Shown here piece after piece: positions 52,879 through 60,151 of a stretch of DNA of 64,000 nt (the stretch's first letter is position 1; the number at the start of each line of letters is the position of its first letter). A program made the translations under genes and the position numbers. The notes under the pieces were generated by a model. It was given only the letters and a program-made list of their open reading frames with translations. It did no database searches and had not been told where the DNA came from. This DNA is from Paractinoplanes polyasparticus (GTDB lineage: Bacteria; Actinomycetota; Actinomycetes; Mycobacteriales; Micromonosporaceae), in contig NZ_JAHWFK010000004.1 in NCBI RefSeq assembly GCF_019710575.1, forward strand, positions 124,001-188,000. Reading direction: 5' to 3'.

Positions 52879-53855
52879 GACCCGGCGCCATCCGACAACA
52901 GTCCCGAACCGCGGAACCGGGGGTTGCTCTGGCGGGCGCCAACGGCGAGGTGATGTAGCGCGACGCCCGAGCCGTCCGGGTGGGCCAGCGGCCACCAGAT
53001 CGCCCCGGTGGGCCACGTCCGCAACTTGCGGTAGGAGGTGGTCGCCACCGGCGGCATCGGCACGCCGGTGGCTGCGGCGAGGTCGGTCCACCGGCGGTGC
53101 AGGTGCCGTTCCCGGTTGTCGTTGACCATCACCAGCACGGTTATGTCCCGCTCGGTACGCCAGTGCACCGCCTGATGCCGCTCAACGGTCGTGATCAAAC
53201 CGCGGAACGGGTGACGCACGGAGTCGCAGTACACCCAGAACGGCACCGTCTCAGCGGCGTAACGCCACCGGCCGTGCGCGTCCGGGAGGGTCTTGCCGCC
53301 GCTGGTGTCGGCGCACCGGGCCGGTCCCCACCACTGATCGAGGCGGGCAGTGTCACGGTCGCGGGCGCTGTGGTGCAGAGCGGCGAAGAAGTCGTTGAGG
53401 GCCAGCCGGCGCCGCAAATGCGGGCGCTCGTGCGGGACGAACCGCGACCACGCCTCGATCCACCGATCTTGGCTCAAGACCCGTTCGACGCCGGCCCAGT
53501 AGGCGCCGCCCTGTCCGAGCGACCACGCCCACCGTTGTCCCTCGTTCCACCGGGGCGCTACCGGGACCGGCAACCCGCCCGGCCCCGCGTCGTTCGCCTC
53601 GGCGGGCAGTCCGGCGGGATGGGTGCCCGGATACGGGAAGCGCACCAGCAGCGCCCGGGTCGCCAGATACCGCAACCGGCGACCGGCATCGGCAACCCGC
53701 TCGGGCCAGGGGAAACACAGCGCGGCGAGTTGTTCGGTACTCATCACCTCGTGTTCGGCGACCAGCCGCAACACCTGCCGGTCCACCTCGCTCAGCCGCT
53801 CGATCTCGGCGAGCACGTTGATCGGGTGGGATCGGTCGATTCGGGCTCGGGCCAT
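52875..53855 (-). CDS. Replication-relaxation family protein
   Basis: 326 aa. The N-terminal winged helix (LSEVDRQVLRLVAEHEVMSTEQLAALCFPWPERVADAGRRLRYLATRALLVRF, about 20-75) followed by a region with HERPHLRRRLALNDFFAALHH, LDQWWGPARCAD and FWVYCDSVRHPFRGLITTVERH is characteristic of the replication-relaxation family found on actinobacterial plasmids and ICEs; it is thought to act at the origin or oriT. ATG 53855 has GAGGTG upstream. The upstream frame is open to 54149 but shows no conserved sequence. Confidence 0.85.
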   Translation of the reverse strand: MARARIDRSHPINVLAEIERLSEVDRQVLRLVAEHEVMSTEQLAALCFPWPERVADAGRRLRYLATRALLVRFPYPGTHPAGLPAEANDAGPGGLPVPVAPRWNEGQRWAWSLGQGGAYWAGVERVLSQDRWIEAWSRFVPHERPHLRRRLALNDFFAALHHSARDRDTARLDQWWGPARCADTSGGKTLPDAHGRWRYAAETVPFWVYCDSVRHPFRGLITTVERHQAVHWRTERDITVLVMVNDNRERHLHRRWTDLAAATGVPMPPVATTSYRKLRTWPTGAIWWPLAHPDGSGVALHHLAVGARQSNPRFRGSGLLSDGAGS

Positions 53856-54687
53856 GTGGGCGCACCTCAGCTTCCCTGCCCCGCGCCCCCGTGGCCGAGG
53901 CCATCGATCGACCCGCCCCTTACGCCCCATCCGGACCGATCTTGTCAACGGTAGGCAGATCCACACCCGATCCGGTAGCTGACCGAGGTTGTCTCCGATG
54001 GTCTCCGGTAGTCCCGGCACAGCATCACGGCAAAGCAGTAGCCGGCGTCTGGCCGAGGCTAGGGCCCGCCCACCGGATGGCCCGATGCGGCCGCGCCGCT
54101 TCCGCTCCTCGCCGCGTGGACGCGGCTGCGGTGCGCGTCGGCTTGCCACCGGCTACCGTGCGCCCGGCGGCACCACCCACGGCAGAACCGCGCTCACCGC
54201 ACGCGGCAGCGCGACTATTGCGTCACTTTCATCGATGCCTTATCGATCATGGCCGGTGATCACCTTCAAGGCTTCTCGACTACCCTCCATGCCATAGCTT
54301 TCCCCCAGGTCACCCGGAAGGGCCTTCTGACCTGCACTGCTACCTCATGGCTGAACATGGGGCTTGAGCTGGGAAACCTTCTCGTCAAGTCATTGATGTA
54401 CTTCAAAATTCAGCACACCCCTTGGCATTCACAATGTCGACAGGGGCGGTGCTCGCGCTCGCACGCCGGTCACGCACCCTCGTAATCACGGCCGGAAGGC
54501 CGCCGGTCGCGCGGATAGCGCCACCCACCCGCACCCCCATGCAATCCACACCGGTCGATGCGCACACGTCGTCCGCAGGGCCGGGGCCAAGGCGGCCCGG
54601 GCCGTCTTGGGCCCGGTCACGGAGCGCAGACCGGCGCCGGTGCCGGGGCGGCGCGATAGGTCAGGTCGCGTCGCCCCGCGCGGGTGG
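53856..54687. other. Intergenic element DNA with no clear gene
   Basis: 832 bp without a convincing coding frame. It includes paired ATCGAT sites at 54231 and 54242 and a fall in GC around 54230-54430. It may hold the promoter for the replication-relaxation gene and remains of lost transfer genes; nothing could be identified. Confidence 0.4.
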
Positions 54688-54984
54688 TCAGGCCGCCTTG
54701 TCGGCGCGCTGGTGGGGGCCGAGTCGCAGGAGCCGGGCGAGTCGGGCGGCTTGATCGACGGTGGGCAGTGGCGCTTCGGCGGCGAGGGCCTGGATCTCTT
54801 CCTCGATGGCCGGGTCGGTCAGGTGTTTGGCCATCGGTAACGTCCCCCGCGCGTTGGGATGGCCAGGTGTGGTGCTCGGGTCGGGGGTCAGACCGGGGCC
54901 GGGCGGGGTGACCGCCTCGGATGCCGGCCGGTCGCCTACAGTCGGGCGACGGCGTGGGTGGTGCGGGGTCTGGCTTGTGGCCAT
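54688..54984 (-). CDS. Small element protein, copy 2
   Basis: 98 aa, paralogue of the protein at 52570-52878. The shared block is GHPNARGTLPMAKHLTDPAIEEEIQALAAEAPLPTVDQAARLARLLRL. The N-terminal halves differ. ATG 54984 has GGAGGAAC directly upstream. Unlike copy 1, no replication-relaxation gene lies before it; instead a repeat-rich region starts about 100 bp upstream of its start. Confidence 0.7.
   Translation of the reverse strand: MATSQTPHHPRRRPTVGDRPASEAVTPPGPGLTPDPSTTPGHPNARGTLPMAKHLTDPAIEEEIQALAAEAPLPTVDQAARLARLLRLGPHQRADKAA
54719..54873. repeat. Diverged direct repeat, copy 2 (partner 52621-52775)
   Basis: Second copy of the block encoding the conserved helical end of the small element protein; see the partner entry for the comparison. 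Confidence 0.6.
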
Positions 54985-55083
54985 GTTCCTCCACGGTGGA
55001 TGTTCGCCGGTGGTGTGGAAGTGGTGTGCATACGCGGTTCGCCTCCTTCTTGGGCTCGACGTTGACGAGCAGGTGTTGCCGGG

Positions 55084-55272
55084 AGCGCTACGGGCGGGCG
55101 CCGGTAACGCGGGCGCCAACCGGTAACGGCACCGGCCGGCACAAGCCGGAACGGGTGCCGCACGGTCGACACGTTTCGTGCCAAGCCCGTCCGGGCTGGC
55201 AGCTGGGAGCGCTACGAGGTGACGGCAGCGCTACGGGCAACACCCCGCGTGGTAACGCCTCGCCGGCGCTAC
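55084..55272. repeat. Iteron-like direct repeats
   Basis: Four copies of GCGCTAC (55085, 55209, 55228, 55266) and three of GGTAACG (55103, 55122, 55251). Several copies are 19 bp apart (55103/55122, 55209/55228) or 38 bp apart (55228/55266), so they fall on similar helix faces. Such spacing is typical of iterons bound by a replication initiator. It lies beside the element's replication and small-protein genes, so a plasmid origin is a fair guess. Confidence 0.5.
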
Positions 55273-55312
55273 CAGCCGCCTCCGGGGCGCGGGGCAGGCC
55301 GCTTCCGGTTGC

Positions 55313-55510
55313 TTCCGCTTCCAGGTCGGCCGGGCCGGGCGGAAGGAAGCGGAACGAGGAAGCGGAAGCCCGGCCGTTCCGGCACTGTTCCGCCGCGCCG
55401 AACGAAACAGCGCCCCGGCCGTTCCGGAACGGTCGACGGGAACGCGGACTGTTCCGCCGGGCGCGCGGAACAGCCGCCCCGGACCGGTCAGCCGTTTCGG
55501 AACAGCCGCC
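55313..55510. repeat. Dense inverted and direct repeats (possible origin or oriT)
   Basis: TTCCGCTTCC (55313-55322) is inverted as GGAAGCGGAA at 55345-55354 and 55358-55367. CCGGCCGTTCCGG occurs at 55370 and 55415, the second within the perfect palindrome CCGTTCCGGAACGG (55419-55432). ACTGTTCCGCCG occurs at 55384 and 55448; its inverse CGGAACAGCCGCC at 55466 and 55498. This is far more symmetry than coding DNA shows and can fold into several stems, as origins, oriT sites and operator arrays do. Confidence 0.55.
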
Positions 55511-55608
55511 CGGGACTGCCGGAATTCTGCGATGCGAGCAGGGGCGTCACCGATCGCCACCGGTCCTCGTTAGGACCAGCAACCCCTCTCGCAGGGAGTG
55601 CCGCAGCC

Positions 55609-55791
55609 ATGACCAACGCCGAACCGCCCGACCCGGACCACGCCGACCGCCCTGGTGAGCTTCCCAGCGACAGCAAGGATCACCGCCCGGTCGCCGGGCC
55701 CGCGCCCACCTGCTCCGGAAACGACCCGCGCGCCCACCCGGCCTTGAGCACCGCCGAACGGATCTCCGGCAACCGGCCAGCCCGGTTCTGA
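55609..55791 (+). CDS. Possible small protein, doubtful
   Basis: 60 aa: begins MTNAEPPDPDHADRPGELPSD, hydrophilic and proline/acid-rich at first, no family known. A weak GGGAG lies about 10 bases upstream. It directly follows the repeat region, where an element gene could be expected, but composition alone does not prove coding. Confidence 0.25.
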   Translation: MTNAEPPDPDHADRPGELPSDSKDHRPVAGPAPTCSGNDPRAHPALSTAERISGNRPARF

Positions 55792-56228
55792 GTGCCCGGC
55801 ACGACCAGCCCGCCTCCCGCGACCGATGAGGCCGACACGAGAGCTGTCCGATCCAGTCGAAGGCCGCGAGCGGTTGGTGCGTTGGCCTGCGGTTCGCAGG
55901 GTAGATCTGCCCGATGGAGTCCGAATCTGGTCAGACTCACCTCTGCGAATTCCATAGATCTTGACGGTTTTGGTCGGCGAGGACGCTGCGTCGGCGTGGC
56001 CTGTCCGCGGCGACGTCAGCGGACCTGCTCAACAGAACAGATCGAGACGTATACGCTGTGGTGGGCTGAAGCGATCGGCATCACCAGCACGGGTTCCCGT
56101 GTGCGACCCGCCTGCCAGGCCCACCAGCCCCGGCAGGCGGGTCAGCCCGGGCGGCGTGGCCGTCGTAGCCACCGTCCTTACCTGACCGTGGCTCCGCCCT
56201 GACGTTCCCCGAACATTGCGCTGCCACC
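55792..56228. other. Intergenic, no clear gene
   Basis: 437 bp. Open frames here have no conserved content. It probably contains the transition from element to chromosome or the promoter of the lipoprotein esterase gene; no junction sequence matching the sigma factor was seen. Confidence 0.35.
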
Positions 56229-57146
56229 ATGCCGGGCATGGTTAATCGACTCGGTGCCCTGATCGGAATGGCCACACTCCTCCTCGCTACCGGGTGCCGG
56301 GCCGACCCCGAGCCGCCCGCCACCGAGGCGCCGCGTGGTTCGTCGGCTCAGTCGCTCACCGTGGCCGGGGTCGAGCGTACGTACCGCCTGTACGTCCCAC
56401 CCGCCCTGGCAGACGACACACCGGTGGCGCTGGTGGTGATGATGCACGGCGGATTCGGCACCGGCCAGCAGGCCGAGGACGCGTACGGCTGGAACGCGAA
56501 GGCGGACGCCGCCGGGTTCGTCGTCGCATACCCCGACGGGGTGAACCGGGCCTGGTCGGTCGGCGGCGGCTGCTGCGGCCATCCCGGGCGGCAGGGCACC
56601 AACGATGTCACCGTCATCGAAGCGATCGTCGACGCGATCATGGCAGCGCTGCCGGTCGATCCCGCCCGCGTCTACGCCACCGGCATGTCCAATGGAGCCA
56701 TGATGTCCTATCGCCTGGCCTGCGACTCGACCCGGTTCGCGGCGGTCGCCCCGGTCGCGGGCACCCTGATGGCCGACTGCCCGGCGCCGAAACCGGTATC
56801 CCTGCTGCACATCCACGGCCTGGCCGACGACAACGTGCCGTTCGACGGCCGCCCCGGAACCGGCTTCGCGAAGGTCGACGGACCGCCCGTTGCGACCTCG
56901 ATCGACCTCTGGCGGGCTCCCTGCGCCGCCCCGACCGAGACGACCGCGGGCCCGGTCACGACGGCGAAGTCGGCCTGCCCCGGCAAGCGCGAGGTCACGC
57001 TGACCACCATCGCCGGAGCCGGACACCAGTGGCCCGGCGGCGAGTCCAAACCGGTGCTGGAGAAAGCAATGGGCATCGATCCGCCGTCGACCGCACTCGA
57101 CGCCACTGCCGTGATCTGGGACTTCTTCGCTGACCACCCCGGCTGA
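56229..57146 (+). CDS. PHB-depolymerase/LpqC-like lipoprotein esterase
   Basis: 305 aa. Lipoprotein signal with lipobox LLATGC (C23) followed by a Pro/Glu linker. Hydrolase domain: SLTVAGVERTYRLYVPP start, oxyanion MMHGGFG, paired cysteines GGGCCGHPG, nucleophile in ATGMSNGAMMSYRLAC, acid in HGLADDNVPFDG and His in GAGHQWPGG. This is the polyhydroxybutyrate-depolymerase/LpqC group of exported esterases. ATG 56238 is an alternative start. Monocistronic. Confidence 0.92.
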   Translation: MPGMVNRLGALIGMATLLLATGCRADPEPPATEAPRGSSAQSLTVAGVERTYRLYVPPALADDTPVALVVMMHGGFGTGQQAEDAYGWNAKADAAGFVVAYPDGVNRAWSVGGGCCGHPGRQGTNDVTVIEAIVDAIMAALPVDPARVYATGMSNGAMMSYRLACDSTRFAAVAPVAGTLMADCPAPKPVSLLHIHGLADDNVPFDGRPGTGFAKVDGPPVATSIDLWRAPCAAPTETTAGPVTTAKSACPGKREVTLTTIAGAGHQWPGGESKPVLEKAMGIDPPSTALDATAVIWDFFADHPG

Positions 57147-58007
57147 CCTCACATCTGAGTGACAGCCAGAATGACCGCACGGCGATCCCCACCACGGCCC
57201 GGTCCCAGTCCAGCCAGAAGGACTACAAACCACCAACCCAGACCACGTGCCACGAGAACTGTCCGGTCTCAGCGACCACGTCAGTTGACGATGCGGTGAG
57301 CTGACGGCGACAAGTAGATGGAGACGACAAAGCGGTCCCGGCTGGGGTCCGTCGTGTCAGCAAATTCGATCTCGCTCTATATGTTAACGATCATGTCATC
57401 GGCCAGTACCCGTGGGCTGGCGTTCGACAGATGCAGCAAGACAGGGTGGCACGAATTCTCGTCGAGGTTGGCGGATTCGATGCGTCAAGGTGCTGCGACG
57501 GAGGAGACCCACTCCCGCAGTGAGAGACATGACCACCGCCTTATTCGTTACGGTGAGTAACTGGCCTGACCCGTCAGGCACCCCGCCGCGTTGCCGCCTG
57601 CGCCCGCTTCGCGGCATGTGAGTAAGCCGAACACGCGTGAGAGGTGGTTCGCTTAAGTAATTTATGGGGAGTATTTCCAAGGTGCCGTTCCCGGGCGAGC
57701 CTGCGTACAGGGGAGCGCGACAATCTCTCGCTGGTCTGCCCCTCGCCCGTGACCCTCCGGATGGGGCGGGAGGTCCTTCGGCTTTCCCCTCGGGCTTCGC
57801 CCCCTGCCGTTACCAGCAACGCACGCCAAAAGCGGGGCTAGGCATCGAGCACGCACCCGGAACTACGCTGCCGACGTCATGTCGGCCCTTGTCCTTTGGT
57901 GGGCACGACCGTTTTCGGGTGGAAGCAGCGTATAGGTAGTTGACCAGTGCTGTTGATCGGGACTGCCGACCTGCAAGATCAGTTTGGAAGAGCTCAGTGA
58001 GGGTGGT
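57147..58007. other. Intergenic, 861 bp without a supported gene
   Basis: No open frame shows conserved or coding-like sequence. GC is lower around 57355-57400 and 57640-57690 (for example TTAAGTAATTTATGGGG), which may reflect promoters or old insertions. The stretch 57735-57835 is rich in CCCCTCGGGCTTCGCCCC-like stems. Nothing could be assigned. Confidence 0.4.
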
Positions 58008-60044
58008 TTAGATCGCTGGTGTGTTGAGCGTGGTTCGGACCGTGTTTAGTAGGTCGGCTTCGGTGAAGGGTTTGGCGAGGAGCGGCAGGTGGGTGTTCAG
58101 GGATCCGTTGTCGGTGATGATGTCGCCGGCATAGCCGGACATGAGTAGTGCCTTGGTGCCGGGTCGGTGGCTGAGCAGATGGGTGCAGAGTTCGGTGCCG
58201 AGCATGCCGGGCATGACGACGTCGGTGAGGACGAGGTCGATCGGTGCGTGGTGTTTTTCGACGGTGTCGATGGCTTGAGGGCCGCTGGATGCGGTGAGGA
58301 CGTGGTATCCGGCTTTGGTGAGGATGCGTGCGGTGATGTCGCGGACGCCGTCCTCGTCGTCGACGACCAGTACGGTCTCCGCGCCGCCGCCGGCGGTGGG
58401 TGCCGGTTGCGTTGGAGTCTGGGTGGGGGTGTCGGTGGTGGGGAGGTGGATGACGGCGGTGGTGCCTTGTTGGGGGCTTGAGGTGAGGTGTAGCAGGCCG
58501 CCGAGTTGGTTGATGATGCCGTAGACGGTGGCCAGTCCGAGGCCGGTGCCTTGCCCGCGGGGTTTGGTGGTGTAGAAGGGTTCGACGGCGCGTTGCAGCA
58601 CGTCGGGTGTCATGCCGTGGCCGGTGTCGCTGACGCTGAGTCGTGCATATTTTCCCGGTGGCAGGTCGGGAGAGTCACCGGTTTCGCCGGTGTCGACGTT
58701 GCGGGTGGTGACGGTCAGGGTGCCGCCGTCGGGCATGGCGTCGCGTGCGTTGAGGGTGAGGTTCAGCAGTACTTGGCTCATGTTGGCTGGTTCGGCTTGT
58801 ACGGGCCGCAGGCCGGGGTCGAGTTGGGTGATGACTCGGATGTTCGGGCCGAGGGTCGTGTGCAGGAGTTGAGTGGTTTCGCGGATCGCTGCGTTGAGGT
58901 CCAGCGGCGTGGGGTTCATCAGTCTGCGGCTGCCGAAGGTGAGCAGTTGCTGGGTGAGGCCGGTGGCTCGCTCACCGCCGGTGCGGATGTTTCTCAGGTC
59001 GCCGAGAAGCTCTGCGGTTGTTTGTTCGTCGAGGGTGCCGGCGGCGGCCAGGTCGCTGATGGTCTCGGTGAGCAGGGTTTCATAGCCGAGGATGGCGCCG
59101 AGGATGTTGTTGAAGTCGTGGGCGACGCCGCCGGCGAGGTTGCTGAGGCTTTGGATCCGTTCGGTGGTGCGGGCGTGTTCCTCGGCTTCGTGCTGGCGTT
59201 CGGCGTCTCGGCGGGCCTGTTCGGCCTGGGTGATTGCCGTGACGTCGTCGGCGATGCAGATGAAGCCGCGGGTGTCGCTGTCCTGCTGCAGGGGCTGCAG
59301 TTGGACGTCGAGCCAGACGGTGGTGCCGTCGGGTCGCTGGCTTTGGCCGCGGTGGCGAAGTTGATGTTGGGGCATCTTGCCGCTGATGACGGCGAGTAGT
59401 TCGGAGTGCAGGTCGGCCGTGGTGCACCTGATCCATTCGCGGCCGAGCAGGTCATCGGGATGCATGCCCATGATGGCGGCGAATCGGGCGTTGATGTAGT
59501 GGGCGGCGCCGTGCTCGTCGCCGTACGCGATGCCGATGGGTGCTTGCTCGGCGATCACGCGGAATCGTTCCTCGGTGTCGGCCAGGGTTTGGTTGGTCTC
59601 GGCCAGTTTGTCGGTGACCGCCCGCAGATGTGCTGCCTGGGCGCGTCCGGGGTCGAGGGTGGCCGTCGGATCGTGTCCGGTCCTCAGCACGTCGTCGACG
59701 GATTGCAGCAGTTCGTGCGGCTCGGCGGACTTGAGGATCACTTTGTCGATGCCACAGGCGTCGGCGAACGGCTGGGCTTCCTCGGGGAGATAGTTCGCGG
59801 TCAGGAACACGATGGGAATACGGGCGGTGTCGTCCGCGGAGCGTAGTTTCTGGGCCAGTTGGTAGCCGTCCACGCCAGGCATCAGCACGTCGGTCAGCAC
59901 CAGGTCGGGATGCTCTGCGTGGGCGAGGTGCAGCGCGTGTTCCGCGTCGGGCGCCTCGATGACCCGGTGGCCCCGGTATCCGAGCAGATCGCGGGTGAGA
60001 CGCCGGCTAACGGCCTGATCGTCGACGACGAGCACCGTAGCCAT
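58008..60044 (-). CDS. Soluble hybrid histidine kinase, REC-PAS-HisKA-HATPase-REC
   Basis: 678 aa, no membrane segment. N-terminal receiver with phospho-acceptor D52 (LVLTDVLMPGVDG), PAS/PAC about 155-275, HisKA with H309 in LAGGVAHDFNNILGAI (the NtrB-like HDFNN type), HATPase_c with SDTGHGMTPDVL and GQGTGLGLATVYGI, and a C-terminal receiver with Asp in LVLTDVVMPGMLG. It can receive phosphate at its N-terminus and pass it on at the C-terminus. GAGGAGTGAC precedes the ATG. It lies 108 bp downstream of another hybrid kinase and is likely its partner in a relay. Confidence 0.94.
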   Translation of the reverse strand: MATVLVVDDQAVSRRLTRDLLGYRGHRVIEAPDAEHALHLAHAEHPDLVLTDVLMPGVDGYQLAQKLRSADDTARIPIVFLTANYLPEEAQPFADACGIDKVILKSAEPHELLQSVDDVLRTGHDPTATLDPGRAQAAHLRAVTDKLAETNQTLADTEERFRVIAEQAPIGIAYGDEHGAAHYINARFAAIMGMHPDDLLGREWIRCTTADLHSELLAVISGKMPQHQLRHRGQSQRPDGTTVWLDVQLQPLQQDSDTRGFICIADDVTAITQAEQARRDAERQHEAEEHARTTERIQSLSNLAGGVAHDFNNILGAILGYETLLTETISDLAAAGTLDEQTTAELLGDLRNIRTGGERATGLTQQLLTFGSRRLMNPTPLDLNAAIRETTQLLHTTLGPNIRVITQLDPGLRPVQAEPANMSQVLLNLTLNARDAMPDGGTLTVTTRNVDTGETGDSPDLPPGKYARLSVSDTGHGMTPDVLQRAVEPFYTTKPRGQGTGLGLATVYGIINQLGGLLHLTSSPQQGTTAVIHLPTTDTPTQTPTQPAPTAGGGAETVLVVDDEDGVRDITARILTKAGYHVLTASSGPQAIDTVEKHHAPIDLVLTDVVMPGMLGTELCTHLLSHRPGTKALLMSGYAGDIITDNGSLNTHLPLLAKPFTEADLLNTVRTTLNTPAI

Positions 60045-60093
60045 GTCACTCCTCGGACAGTGAAAGCTATCAGGACATAATTCTCGATAGACC

Positions 60094-60117
60094 CTTATGC
60101 CATATTAGAAGGGAATC
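60094..60117. promoter_or_regulatory. AT-rich promoter region of the soluble hybrid kinase
   Basis: On the minus strand TAATAT (60102-60107) is a good -10 hexamer. The stretch CCATATTAGAAGGGA resembles an inverted sequence upstream of the other kinase gene at 63049-63080. Whether a common factor binds both is unknown. Confidence 0.3.
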
Positions 60118-60151
60118 GGCCCGTGCGTACGGTCCGTTCGATAATCGTTGG

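Larger units (their letters stand above)
49141..55800. mobile_element. Integrated element (integrative plasmid/AICE-like), left end
   Basis: Bounded left by the broken sigma gene. It carries a large serine recombinase, an AT-richer membrane protein, a replication-relaxation protein, two copies of a small protein, and an origin-like repeat region. No FtsK/TraB-type translocase or relaxase was recognised, so the element may be decayed or incomplete, or continue past the window. The right limit given is arbitrary: the last position with element-like sequence. Confidence 0.5.

Noticed and set aside
54422..54754. 110-codon plus-strand frame
   Set aside because: Overlaps the opposite-strand small element protein, whose paralogue proves the minus strand; product low-complexity.
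55313..55510. CRISPR array
   Set aside because: Repeats are short (10-14 bp), inverted as well as direct, and irregularly spaced; no cas genes nearby.
57664..57939. 91-codon plus-strand frame
   Set aside because: No conserved sequence, poor start context, and part of a stem-rich non-coding stretch.
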